A DNA stretch of 23,967 nucleotides from Acetofilamentum sp. (GCA_020722645.1 DYKL01000014.1:1-23967), one strand, 5' to 3'. Positions 14,442 to 21,990 are shown, counted from the first letter of the stretch. Notes: generated by a model from the sequence alone, not told the origin. Numbers and translations are program-made.

Positions 14442-15172
14442 GACGTTTCAAAACCCAATCGCATATCATTGACGATAAAATGGTTAGAGGTTCACTTTTT
14501 GAGGCAGTTGATAATACCATGACATTTATTATCAGCCATTTGAAAGTAGCATTTGAAATTACGGGAAAAACATCTCAACGAACCGAAATTTTTGAATATC
14601 CGCTACCGGCAATCCGCGAATTGGTGTTGAATGCAATAATACACCGCGATTACAAAAGCCCGTCAGATATTCAGATTCGTATTTTCGACAAAGAAATTAC
14701 AATTTTTAATCCGGGAAAACTTTACGGAGGCTTAACCATAGACGACCTAAAAACCGATAACTATCAGGCACAAAGTCGCAATAAACTAATAACCGAAGCA
14801 TTTTATTTAACAAAAGATATTGAAAAATACGGAAGCGGATACCGCAGAATAAGAGAACAAATTGCAGAATACCCGACCATGTATTTTGATTTTGAAGAAA
14901 ATTCGGGTGGTTATCTTGTTAAGATTGGCTACGAAAAACAAAAAACCGATAAGGTCACCGATAAGGTCACCGATAAGGTCACCGATATTCAAAGACGTAT
15001 AAAAATTATAGAACTAATAAAAATTAACAATAAAATTTCAACAACTGAAATGGCTGAAATTATAGATGTTACAAAAAGAACAATACTTAGAGATATAGAA
15101 AAACTAAAAGAACAAAACAAAGTAAAACGTATAGGTTCAGAAAAATCAGGTTATTGGCAAATAATAAAATAA
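14345..15172 (+). CDS. GHKL ATPase plus winged-helix part of the split AlbA_2 gene
   Basis: The frame opens at an ATG at 14345, but homologous sequence begins at KKELFYNVHIGRFK, near 14411-14450. The ~25 residues before that are out-of-frame translation of the upstream half, so the ATG is probably not a real start. Then come the family segment HIIDDKMVRGSLFEAV, the GHKL/HATPase_c_4 N-box IRELVLNAIIHRDY, IRIFDKEITIFNPGKLYGG, and EKYGSGYRRI. After a TDKVTDKVTDKVTD linker, a winged helix (ISTTEMAEIIDVTKRTILRDI) ends the protein. Joined to the upstream part by a -1 shift it gives a full-length regulator of about 450 residues. Confidence 0.8.
   Translation: MFTKTTLDKKRYSDKCSNADVFKKELFYNVHIGRFKTQSHIIDDKMVRGSLFEAVDNTMTFIISHLKVAFEITGKTSQRTEIFEYPLPAIRELVLNAIIHRDYKSPSDIQIRIFDKEITIFNPGKLYGGLTIDDLKTDNYQAQSRNKLITEAFYLTKDIEKYGSGYRRIREQIAEYPTMYFDFEENSGGYLVKIGYEKQKTDKVTDKVTDKVTDIQRRIKIIELIKINNKISTTEMAEIIDVTKRTILRDIEKLKEQNKVKRIGSEKSGYWQIIK
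14411..14417 (+). other. A AAA AAG heptamer at the frame switch
   Basis: The upstream frame reads TCA AAA AAG. Slipping back one base on A AAA AAG continues as GAA CTA TTT TAC, which is exactly the frame that encodes the rest of the family. This is the classical bacterial -1 slippery sequence. A 10-bp palindrome (ATGTGCACAT, 14430-14439) is the only nearby structure, and no strong stimulatory stem is evident. A one-base deletion in a longer A run gives the same picture. Confidence 0.6.
14944..14986 (+). repeat. 12-bp tandem repeat, 3.6 copies, inside the AlbA_2 gene
   Basis: The unit ACCGATAAGGTC is repeated three times perfectly and then begins again (ACCGATA). It encodes TDKV repeats linking the ATPase domain to the winged helix. 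The unit is a multiple of three, so copy-number change would alter linker length without breaking the frame. Confidence 0.85.
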
Positions 15173-15190
15173 TAACATGAAAAATTTGGT

Positions 15191-15216
15191 CCCCATAGTA
15201 TTATTCGTTTACAATC
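15191..15216. repeat. Right copy of the imperfect 26-bp direct repeat
   Basis: It begins CCCCATAGTATTATTCGTT and matches 13760-13785 at 22 of 26 positions, in the same orientation. It lies 18 bases after the stop of the split AlbA gene. GTGCAAAA follows at 15221 and also occurs before the left copy near 13732, so some flanking sequence may be shared. Confidence 0.6.
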
Positions 15217-15261
15217 GGTTGTGCAAAAATAACATCTGCGTAATTAAAAATTTAAAGGAAA

Positions 15262-16245
15262 ATGAATAACAAACCGCTTGTTTCAGTAATAATTCCTACT
15301 TATAACAGGAAAAATACAATAAAATATTGTATAGATTCTGTTCTAAATCAAACATATCAAAATTTTGAAATTATAGTTGTTGATGATTGTTCAATTGATA
15401 ATACAGTTGAAATTGTTAAAAATATAAAAGATGAAAGAATCAGATGTTTTGTTTTAGATAAAAATTCAGGTGCACAAACAGCAAGAAACGAGGGTATAAA
15501 AAATGCAAAATATGATTGGATTGCTTTTCAAGATAGCGATGATGAATGGTTACCAAATAAATTAGAATTACAAATTAAAGAACTTGAAAAAATAAATTTT
15601 GATAAAAAATATGTAATTCACGGAAATTGCAATGTTTTTAATCATGAAAAAAATGAAACAACTTATTGGAGTTTACCTCTTACAGAAAAAGAATGTTACC
15701 AAAAATTATTAACAAATCCGACACCACTATTTCCTGCTATTTTAACATCGAAAGAAATTTTACAAAAAATAGATTTTTTAGATGAAAATGTTCCTTCATA
15801 TCAGGAATGGGATACTTCTATCAGGTTATCAAAATATTGTAAATTTATTCATATTCAAGAACCGTTATTTATTTATCATCAGCACAAAGGAGAAACTATT
15901 TCTAAAAATTTAATAAGAGACATTTTGGGTTATCAGTATATAATAAATAAACATAAAAATGAGATAATTGAAAAATGCGGTTACGAAATATGGAAACAAC
16001 ATATTACAATACAGGTACAAAAGTGCATTAACTGGAAAATACTCAAAAATGTTTTTTATTATCAAGATTCAAAATTTCCGGAAATTTTTTCGGAATTGGT
16101 GGATTTTTTAATTATGAATGTTTATACTAATTTTGGCTATAAAGAAAAATACGAAAACATCAAAAAATCAAAATCTTTTAAATTAGGAAATATGCTTTTA
16201 AAACCATTTATCAAATTAAAACATGCTCAAAAAAATAACACATAA
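15262..16245 (+). CDS. Family 2 glycosyltransferase
   Basis: 327 residues with a GT-A fold N-terminus. VSVIIPTYNRKNTI (7-20) is the start of the nucleotide-binding domain, EIIVVDDCS (36-44) has the UDP-contacting D41/D42, and DSDDEW (91-96) supplies the DxD metal site. The acceptor-side segment SYQEWDTSIRLSKY follows, with the ED/WD-type catalytic acidic residues. It would add one sugar to the lipid-linked glycan on the cytoplasmic face. The donor is not predictable. The gene is very AT-rich and overlaps the cupin gene by 23 bases, so it heads a compact run of polysaccharide genes after the AlbA insertion. Confidence 0.9.
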   Translation: MNNKPLVSVIIPTYNRKNTIKYCIDSVLNQTYQNFEIIVVDDCSIDNTVEIVKNIKDERIRCFVLDKNSGAQTARNEGIKNAKYDWIAFQDSDDEWLPNKLELQIKELEKINFDKKYVIHGNCNVFNHEKNETTYWSLPLTEKECYQKLLTNPTPLFPAILTSKEILQKIDFLDENVPSYQEWDTSIRLSKYCKFIHIQEPLFIYHQHKGETISKNLIRDILGYQYIINKHKNEIIEKCGYEIWKQHITIQVQKCINWKILKNVFYYQDSKFPEIFSELVDFLIMNVYTNFGYKEKYENIKKSKSFKLGNMLLKPFIKLKHAQKNNT

Positions 16246-16648
16246 CGACCAGCTCCTTGCTATTATAATTTCAAGTAAATTTAGCGAACCGGGTATCCGT
16301 TTTTTCACGCCCGACGATTTTTCGCAACAACTTGCATTTATGAAACATCCGCAAGGAAAACTGATTCAGCCGCATGTGCATAATGCTGTTAAACGCGAAG
16401 TGCATTTTACAAAAGAAGTTCTCTTTATTCGTAAAGGAAAAATTAGAGTCGATTTCTATACCGATAATCAAACATATATCGAAAGCACAATTTTAGAAAC
16501 CGGCGATGTGATTTTACTCTCGGAAGGCGGGCATGGTTTTGAAATGTTGGAAGAAACCGAAATGATTGAAGTAAAACAAGGTCCCTATGCCGGTGATAAA
16601 GACAAAACTCGCTTTGAGTCAAATGTTCACAATTTTAATCTGATTTAA
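16223..16648 (+). CDS. Cupin-domain protein of the sugar-modification cluster
   Basis: 141 residues, a single cupin barrel. Motif 1 is PHVHNAVKREVHFTKEVLFIRKG with H51, H53 and E65. Motif 2 is GDVILLSEGGHGFEML with H104, so the usual metal ligands are present. The end, VKQGPYAGDKDKTRF, is characteristic of a group of small cupins that sit beside DegT aminotransferases in O-antigen loci. It may be a sugar-nucleotide isomerase or epimerase, but the reaction is not established. It does not look like FdtA/QdtA, so it is not an obvious partner for the aminotransferase at 3846. One base separates it from the next aminotransferase gene. Composition is clearly less AT-rich than the preceding glycosyltransferase. 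Confidence 0.8.
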   Translation: MLKKITHNDQLLAIIISSKFSEPGIRFFTPDDFSQQLAFMKHPQGKLIQPHVHNAVKREVHFTKEVLFIRKGKIRVDFYTDNQTYIESTILETGDVILLSEGGHGFEMLEETEMIEVKQGPYAGDKDKTRFESNVHNFNLI

Positions 16649-16649
16649 A

Positions 16650-17777
16650 ATGAATTTTGTACCCGTCAACACCCCCTTACTTTCCGGTAACGAAAAAAAA
16701 TATCTGAACGAATGTATCGAAACCGGTTGGATTTCATCGGAAGGCTCTTTCGTAAAGCAATTAGAAGAAAAATTTGCCGAAACGGTCGGTCGCAAATATG
16801 GTATTGCAGTTGCAAACGGAACTGCCGCAATTGATATTGCTGTTGAAGCTCTCGAAATAGGCAAAGATGACGAAGTTATAATGCCCACATTTACAATAAT
16901 TTCGTGTATAACACAAATTATCAGAAACGGTGCAAAACCTGTTTTTGTCGATTCAGATGCTAACACATGGAATATGAATGTTTCGCAAATCGAAGCCAAA
17001 ATTACTCCGAAAACAAAAGCAATTATGGTCGTTCATATTTACGGATTACCTGTTGATATGAACCCTGTTGTAGATTTAGCAAAAAAATACAATTTAAAAA
17101 TTATAGAAGATGCTTCTGAAATGATTGGTCAGACTTACAACGGAAAACCTTGCGGCAGCTTCGGAGACATTTCAACATTTAGTTTTTATCCAAACAAACA
17201 CATCACCACAGGCGAAGGAGGTATTGTTGTTACGAACAATGCCGAACTTGCAGAAAAATGTCGCAGTCTGCGTAATCTGTGTTTTAAACCTGAAAAACGC
17301 TTTGTTCACGAACACTTGGGCTGGAATTACCGTATGACAAACCTGCAAGCCGCACTCGGTGTGGCTCAACTCGAAAATATTGAAAAACACATTATTCGCA
17401 AGCGAGAAATCGGGAATTTATATAACAGTTTATTAAAAAATGTTCCAAATATTCAACTTCCATTACAAAAAACAGATTTTTCTGAAAACATTTATTGGGT
17501 TTACGGAATTGTTTTGGATAAAAAGTTAAATGTAAATGCCGAATTTATGATGAAAAAACTTGCCGACGAAAAAATCGGCACACGTCCGTTTTTTTATCCC
17601 ATGCACAAACAGCCTGTATTTAACAATCGCGGAATGTTCTTAAACGAACACTATCCAATAGCTGAAAATATGGGTGATTTCGGATTTTATCTGCCAAGCG
17701 GTCTTGGTATTACAGATTCTGAAATTGAAATTTCGGCACAGAAACTTATAAATACTCTTCAAACTGTAAAATCATGA
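16650..17777 (+). CDS. DegT family aminotransferase, GDP-perosamine synthase-like
   Basis: 375-residue PLP aminotransferase. Seen: ETGWISSEGSFVKQLE near the N-terminus, ANGTAAIDIAVEAL for phosphate binding, KIIEDASEMIGQTYNG with the pyridine-contacting aspartate, and the Schiff-base lysine K183 in FSFYPNKHITTGEGG. The TGWISSxGxFV and NKxITTGEGG patterns are those of PerA/RfbE, which turns GDP-4-keto-6-deoxymannose into GDP-perosamine with glutamate as amino donor. The subfamily is a fair inference and the sugar is not proven. It differs from the other DegT enzyme in the window, so two distinct amino sugars are likely. It overlaps the following methyltransferase by 4 bases (ATGA). Confidence 0.88.
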   Translation: MNFVPVNTPLLSGNEKKYLNECIETGWISSEGSFVKQLEEKFAETVGRKYGIAVANGTAAIDIAVEALEIGKDDEVIMPTFTIISCITQIIRNGAKPVFVDSDANTWNMNVSQIEAKITPKTKAIMVVHIYGLPVDMNPVVDLAKKYNLKIIEDASEMIGQTYNGKPCGSFGDISTFSFYPNKHITTGEGGIVVTNNAELAEKCRSLRNLCFKPEKRFVHEHLGWNYRMTNLQAALGVAQLENIEKHIIRKREIGNLYNSLLKNVPNIQLPLQKTDFSENIYWVYGIVLDKKLNVNAEFMMKKLADEKIGTRPFFYPMHKQPVFNNRGMFLNEHYPIAENMGDFGFYLPSGLGITDSEIEISAQKLINTLQTVKS

Positions 17778-18526
17778 GTAACTTTAAAAAATACTCAACA
17801 TATTACAACCTACTCTACCAAGATAAAAACTACGGGGAAGAAGTTGAATATGTCGAAAAATTAATAAAACGACATACCGAAATTCCTGTTACCGAAATAC
17901 TTGATATGGGAAGCGGAACAGGACGGCACGATTTTGTTTTTGCTCAAAAAAATTACCGAGTAACCGGCATCGACCTTTCGGAAGAAATGACTCAAATTGC
18001 CCTATCAGCCTGTGTTAAAAACACTGAGTTTCACACCGGCGATGTGCGTTCGATTGAGATCAACAAACAATTTGATGCGGTAATATCATTGTTTCATGTT
18101 GCAAGCTATCAGACTACCAATGAAGATTTTGAAAAATATCTGCAATCGGCTAAAAAACATCTCAAACAGGGCGGAGTATTCATTTTCGATTTCTGGTACG
18201 GACCGGCAGTGCTGTCGGACAAGCCGACAACCCGAATAAAACGATTGGAAAATACCGAAATTAAAATAACCCGATTAACCGAATCCGAAATTTTACCAAA
18301 CGCAAACACGGTAAATGTAAACTTTGAAATGCTCATTGAAGACAAAGAAACCGGACAATTAACCAAAACACGCGAGTTACACCCGATGCGCTATTGGTTT
18401 TTGCCCGAAATTGAATATTTTTGTAAGCATGTCGGATTTAAAATCGAACGTTCGTATAATTGGTTTTCGGAAAATAAATTGAGTTTGGAAAGTTGGTATG
18501 GTGTTTTAATTTTGAAAAAAATATGA
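17774..18526 (+). CDS. Class I SAM-dependent methyltransferase
   Basis: 250 residues. The SAM loop is EILDMGSGTGRHDFVFA (residues 41-57), strand 2 ends in GIDLSEEM (65-72) with D67, and motif III follows as FDAVISLFHVASY. The KYSTYYNLLYQDKNYGEEVEYV N-terminus is shared with small-molecule methyltransferases of sugar pathways. Four-base overlaps with the genes on both sides place it in the glycan operon. N-methylation of the amino sugar made by the adjacent perosamine-synthase-like enzyme is a reasonable guess, but O-methylation cannot be excluded. It shares the higher GC of the cupin and aminotransferase genes. Confidence 0.87.
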   Translation: MSNFKKYSTYYNLLYQDKNYGEEVEYVEKLIKRHTEIPVTEILDMGSGTGRHDFVFAQKNYRVTGIDLSEEMTQIALSACVKNTEFHTGDVRSIEINKQFDAVISLFHVASYQTTNEDFEKYLQSAKKHLKQGGVFIFDFWYGPAVLSDKPTTRIKRLENTEIKITRLTESEILPNANTVNVNFEMLIEDKETGQLTKTRELHPMRYWFLPEIEYFCKHVGFKIERSYNWFSENKLSLESWYGVLILKKI

Positions 18527-19752
18527 AAGTAGGAATTTGGTTAAATAATGATTATAAAGCTGAAATTGGAGGTGGATTTTCTTACTACAGTAAATTAGTT
18601 AAACATATTGATAATTATGTTTTTAATGAAGAATTGGAAATAGTTTTTATTTCCCAAAATAATTTTAAAGAAAATATAAAAAGACAACAAATTGTTTTAC
18701 CCGCTATTTTATACAAACGTCCATTTCTTAAAAGAATTATTGTAAAAATTCTTTCTTTTAATTATTATTTCAGAAGAAAATTTAGAAACAATTATAATAT
18801 AAAAAACCAAAAATTGAGAAATGAAAAATGGACAGAAATCTTAAAACAAAATAATATAAAAGTCATATTATATTTAACCCAAGCTCAAAAACATATAGAA
18901 AATTATCCTTTTATTACAACAAATTGGGATATTGGGCATAAATCAACCTATTCGTTTCCTGAATTGTCAGAAAATTCAACGTATTATTATAGAGAAAAAT
19001 GGTATTCACTTTTAATACAACAAGCATTATTAATTTTTGCAGAGTCCGAAGCCGGAAAAAATGAATTGGTAAAACTCTGCAACATTATTCCGGAAAAAAT
19101 TGAAGTTGTTCCAATTTTTAGTGGAGGGCTTAGTAACCTTGTTGTTGAAAAGAATGAAATAAATACTTTTCTTAAAAAATATGAATTAACTAAATTAAAA
19201 TACTTTTTTTATCCTGCTCAATTTTGGGCACATAAAAATCATTACAATTTAATTTTAGCATTTAAAAATTTTTTAGAGAAAAATAAAGACTATAAATTGA
19301 TTTTTACCGGGCATGATTATGGTAATTTAAAATATATAAAGGACATTATACAAAAGGAGAAATTAGAGGAGAGTATTATATATTTAGGTTTTAGAACAGA
19401 CAAAGAAATTAAAATATTATATGAAAATTCAGTATCTTTAATAATGCCTACCTTTTTAGGTCCAACCAATATGCCTTTACTTGAGGCAAGAGAATTAGGT
19501 TGTCCTGTTTTATGTTCTAATTTAATAGGACATAAGGAATTAATGGGTGACGGTGCTATATATTTTAACCCTGACAATCAACAAGAGATAATTGATGCGA
19601 TGAACTATATTATAAATCCTTCAAATAGAAAGGACATTCTGATAAAAGCAAATATTTCTTTAACAAATACATCAAATACAGTAGAAAATGCTGTTTATAT
19701 GATAGAAAAACATCTGCTAAATATTATGCCAATAAGAAATTGTTGGTATTAA
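18523..19752 (+). CDS. GT4-type (GT-B) glycosyltransferase
   Basis: 409 residues from the ATG at 18523, chosen because it overlaps the methyltransferase stop as ATGA and gives the natural N-terminus MKVGIWLNND. An in-frame ATG at 18493 would add ten unlikely residues. The C-terminal half is Glycos_transf_1: FFYPAQFWAHKNHYNLILAF, LIFTGHDYG, then MPTFLGPTNMPLLEARELG with the conserved EARELG helix that holds the nucleotide, and CPVLCSNLIGHKELMGDGAIYF. Extremely AT-rich compared with the three genes before it. In-frame sequence immediately after its TAA continues with a glycosyltransferase-like tail (see 19753-19872), so the C-terminus may be truncated or a fusion relic. Confidence 0.88.
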   Translation: MKVGIWLNNDYKAEIGGGFSYYSKLVKHIDNYVFNEELEIVFISQNNFKENIKRQQIVLPAILYKRPFLKRIIVKILSFNYYFRRKFRNNYNIKNQKLRNEKWTEILKQNNIKVILYLTQAQKHIENYPFITTNWDIGHKSTYSFPELSENSTYYYREKWYSLLIQQALLIFAESEAGKNELVKLCNIIPEKIEVVPIFSGGLSNLVVEKNEINTFLKKYELTKLKYFFYPAQFWAHKNHYNLILAFKNFLEKNKDYKLIFTGHDYGNLKYIKDIIQKEKLEESIIYLGFRTDKEIKILYENSVSLIMPTFLGPTNMPLLEARELGCPVLCSNLIGHKELMGDGAIYFNPDNQQEIIDAMNYIINPSNRKDILIKANISLTNTSNTVENAVYMIEKHLLNIMPIRNCWY

Positions 19753-19872
19753 AATAATGTTTCGTCATCTTTAAAAAAAATTGAAACAATACAAAACAGT
19801 TTATCTTATAAAATAGGACGTTCAATAGTTCGGTTTTTTGATAACCTTACATTCGGTTTATTAAAAAAATAA
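19753..19872 (+). pseudogene. C-terminal tail relic of a glycosyltransferase
   Basis: Directly after the TAA of the preceding gene, in the same frame, 39 codons read on to a second TAA. They include KKIETIQNSLSYKIGRSIVR. The SYKIGR-type tail is very common at the C-terminus of O-antigen glycosyltransferases and methyltransferases, which makes chance unlikely. Either a nonsense change cut it from the upstream gene, or it is the end of another gene whose front was deleted. Confidence 0.6.
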
Positions 19873-20020
19873 ACAAACCGACATTCACAGCGTTATTGAA
19901 ACTTTAACTGTTTTCGATAGCCAAAAAATCAGAGAAAATGCAGTTGAAAAATATGATTTATCAATCCAAGCCCAAGACTACATAACGCTATACACCAAAA
20001 TAATTTCAAAATCCGTTTAA
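19865..20020 (+). pseudogene. C-terminal relic of a GT4 glycosyltransferase
   Basis: A second short open stretch in another frame, ending with TAA at 20018-20020, reads IHSVIETLTVFDSQKIREN and then AVEKYDLSIQAQDYITLYTKI. The KIREN-A-x-KY-(D) helix followed by YxxLY is the standard ending of GT4 enzymes. It has no start codon or catalytic domain, so it is a 3' remnant left by deletion. Confidence 0.6.
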
Positions 20021-20027
20021 TTTTCAT

Positions 20028-20035
20028 TATCTTTG
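20028..20035 (+). promoter_or_regulatory. -7 box TATCTTTG immediately before the second DUF6922 gene
   Basis: An exact TAnnTTTG match ends only four bases before the ATG at 20040. Transcription would begin at or within a few bases of the start codon, so the mRNA would be nearly leaderless. No clear -33 TTG is present at the usual distance. Confidence 0.5.
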
Positions 20036-20039
20036 CTTT

Positions 20040-20312
20040 ATGCAAAACACCCCCGAAATAAAACAATTCATTGCCGAAAATGCCGATTTATTTTGGTATA
20101 TTCCCGAAAATGAGAAACAAAATATCAGCCACGAAGTTTTGGTGGAGTTTATTTTGAACTATGGCGATATGGCACAAATCAAACAACTCTTTCGCCTGAT
20201 AGGTTTAAAAACCGCGGCATCGGTATTTTTTTCGATGAAGGATAGAAAAATAGGAAATTTTTATCCCGAAATACACAATTTTTTTTCACTCTATTTTAAA
20301 CGTCATGCATAG
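20040..20312 (+). CDS. DUF6922-like protein, putative antitoxin (second pair)
   Basis: 90 residues. It shows the NADLFWYIPENEKQ start and the VLVEFILNYGDMAQIKQLFRLIG core, parallel to LFW...VKYVLMYG...LLNLYG in the protein starting at 9644. The middle SVFFSMKDRKIGNFYPEIHNFF corresponds to the region after the helix pair. Overall similarity to the first copy is low apart from these positions, so the two are diverged relatives and not a recent duplication. It overlaps the AbiEii gene by 8 bases. An antitoxin role is inferred from the conserved gene order. A promoter box lies almost on top of the start codon. Confidence 0.7.
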   Translation: MQNTPEIKQFIAENADLFWYIPENEKQNISHEVLVEFILNYGDMAQIKQLFRLIGLKTAASVFFSMKDRKIGNFYPEIHNFFSLYFKRHA

Positions 20313-20916
20313 CGAGATATTTAATCAAAATCAAGTGCAATTACTCCCGTTGATGTCCGGATTCAAGCGTGAATTTTACTTAGTCGGCGGCACTGCGATA
20401 GCTTTACATATCGGACACCGACAATCTATTGACTTTGATATGTTCAAAAAAAGCGAACTCAAAATCCCAAAAATTATCTCCAAAATTTCTGAGTCGGAAT
20501 ACTCCCACACAGTTACACGTCGTGTATCCGAACAACTAAACTTGATGTTGAACAAAGTAAAGCTCACTTTTTTTCAATACCCCTTCGACATAGATACGCC
20601 CTGCAAATACGAAAATGTGTTCAAATTGCCGAATTTGCTGACATTGGCAGCTATGAAAGCATACGCATTAGGCAAAAGGTCGAAATGGAAAGATTATGTT
20701 GATTTATACTACATAATTAAAAAGCATCATACTGTAAATCAAATATCTGAAAAAGCAAGTGCTGTTTACGGCGACTTATTTTCCGAAAAACTTTTTCGAG
20801 CACAACTATGTTATTTTAATGATATAGACTATTTGGAACCTGTTGAATTTTTGAACGAAAAGCCAACTGAAAATGAAATCAAATCATTTTTAACCGAAAC
20901 CGCACTTAATTTTTAA
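20305..20916 (+). CDS. Nucleotidyltransferase, AbiEii/AbiGii toxin family (second copy)
   Basis: 203 residues. The core motif FYLVGGTAIALHIGHRQS (24-41) is followed by IDFDMF, with G28-G29-T30, R39, S41 and metal ligands D43 and D45. LPNLLTLAAMKAYALG and KWKDYVDLYYIIKKH form the conserved second helix pair. It is the same family as the protein starting at 9907 but clearly diverged. It would be the toxic or defence effector of the second DUF6922 pair, with the upstream gene as antitoxin. Its composition is less AT-rich than the glycosyltransferase upstream. It sits in a 2-kb block of accessory genes between glycosyltransferase remnants. Confidence 0.85.
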   Translation: MHSEIFNQNQVQLLPLMSGFKREFYLVGGTAIALHIGHRQSIDFDMFKKSELKIPKIISKISESEYSHTVTRRVSEQLNLMLNKVKLTFFQYPFDIDTPCKYENVFKLPNLLTLAAMKAYALGKRSKWKDYVDLYYIIKKHHTVNQISEKASAVYGDLFSEKLFRAQLCYFNDIDYLEPVEFLNEKPTENEIKSFLTETALNF

Positions 20917-21127
20917 TTTTTACTTATGCGTAACAAACCTTTTTTCTTTACCATAAACGAAACAACGCCGAAGGACTGAGGAAAACCACCGAAAACGTTG
21001 TCTCACAAATACCTAACAAGCATGAATAATTGATATTTAAACGTGGAAATACAAACCCTGAAAATCTTCCGGGAATTGTTAGCCTAAGTTTAAATCAACA
21101 TTCTGAAAAATAATTTGAAAAAAACAT

Positions 21128-21135
21128 TAATTTTG
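21128..21135 (+). promoter_or_regulatory. -7 box TAATTTTG upstream of the MNT/HEPN pair
   Basis: It matches TAnnTTTG, is followed by CA as in many Bacteroidota promoters, and lies 45 bases before the ATG at 21180. The -33 side is not obvious. The rest of 20917-21179 has no frame that I can assign. Confidence 0.5.
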
Positions 21136-21179
21136 CATTTTAAAATTTAACCCGACTTTACCTTCGCAACCCGGTTACA

Positions 21180-21527
21180 ATGATTAACCTCCAAACAATT
21201 CGGAACAGAACAAAATTGCATACAACAACAGTAAGTGCTGAAAATGAGCAATTACGTATTTCGGAATTAAACAATTGTATATCTGTTCTTAAAACCTTTT
21301 TTGCAGATAAACCCGGAGTCAATGTTCTGCTTTTCGGCTCAATCACACAAGAATTTCAATTTACGCCCGATTCCGATATCGACATTGCGGTTGAAAATTT
21401 TACAGGCAGCCGATTGGATTTGTATTTGGACCTAGAAAAATTATTCCGTCGAAAAATAGATTTAATTATTTTGGAAAAAATACCTTTCAGAAACGAAATC
21501 ATTGAAACAGGAATAAAAATTCAATAA
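21180..21527 (+). CDS. MNT-type nucleotidyltransferase, antitoxin of an MNT/HEPN module
   Basis: 115 residues, a minimal nucleotidyltransferase: VLLFGSITQEFQFTPDSDID (49-68) with G53-S54 and the metal ligands D66 and D68, then LEKLFRRKIDLIILEKIP. MntA-type antitoxins adenylylate a tyrosine near the HEPN active site to silence the toxin. In most relatives the loop reads GSxARG, but here it is GSITQEF, which may alter substrate contacts. One base separates it from the HEPN gene, so the pair is one operon. The start at 21180 gives a slightly long N-terminus, and an internal start cannot be excluded. Confidence 0.83.
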   Translation: MINLQTIRNRTKLHTTTVSAENEQLRISELNNCISVLKTFFADKPGVNVLLFGSITQEFQFTPDSDIDIAVENFTGSRLDLYLDLEKLFRRKIDLIILEKIPFRNEIIETGIKIQ

Positions 21528-21528
21528 A

Positions 21529-21990
21529 ATGCAAAAATACAGCATTCTAAAAGGATTCATCGAAAAACAAAAACAAACGGTCATTAAATTTGTTGATGAC
21601 GTCCTGAAATTAGACCTCAATATATACGAAAACCAATATGTCTTTGCTCTGAAAACACAACAATTATACACAGCCGTGGAAGACATTTTGGAGCGAATTG
21701 CAAAAACTTTTGAAAACTCAATTCAAGATTTCCAAAAATATCACAGCGAATTGTTGCGACGTATGACAATTGAAGTGTCGAATCATCGACCTGCCGTTAT
21801 TCACGATTCTACATTTATTTTTTTAAACAAAATAAGAGCTTTCAGGCATTTCATACGCCATGCCTACGATTATGAACTTGATAAAGAAGAATTAACATTG
21901 TTACAAAATAAAATCAAAACAAATTCGCCGAATTTAATCAACGATTTGGAACTATTTGTCGTTTTTTTGGATGATTTATTAAATGAGTAA
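21529..21990 (+). CDS. HEPN domain RNase toxin (HepT-like)
   Basis: 153 residues, all helical. The catalytic HEPN motif R-x4-H is R106-H107-F108-I109-R110-H111 in KIRAFRHFIRHAYDYEL. The polar and hydrophobic helices around it (TQQLYTAVEDILERIAKTF) form the usual bundle. HepT toxins cut RNA or trim tRNA and dimerise around two such motifs. The upstream MNT protein is the expected antitoxin. The longer family with RHFIRHAY, instead of the canonical RN-x3-H, includes many MNT partners. Tight coupling (one-base gap) supports a functional pair. Confidence 0.82.
   Translation: MQKYSILKGFIEKQKQTVIKFVDDVLKLDLNIYENQYVFALKTQQLYTAVEDILERIAKTFENSIQDFQKYHSELLRRMTIEVSNHRPAVIHDSTFIFLNKIRAFRHFIRHAYDYELDKEELTLLQNKIKTNSPNLINDLELFVVFLDDLLNE

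Noticed and set aside
14944..14986. Possible CRISPR-like array
   Set aside because: The 12-bp units are contiguous with no spacers and lie in frame within a coding sequence.
14807..14992. Minus-strand frame with repeated IGDL residues
   Set aside because: It is only the antisense reading of the 12-bp tandem repeat in the AlbA gene.
17125..17337. Short + strand open frame inside the perosamine-synthase-like gene
   Set aside because: Out-of-frame shadow of conserved coding sequence. The real frame carries all catalytic motifs.
18493..18522. Upstream ATG as start of the GT4 gene
   Set aside because: It would add ten residues that overlap the methyltransferase coding end. The ATGA overlap at 18523 gives a normal N-terminus.
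20917..21179. Possible coding remnants (for example a frame reading AEGLRKTTENVVSQIPNKHE)
   Set aside because: Coding-like in flavour, but too short and without a recognisable family. Only the -7 box is supported.
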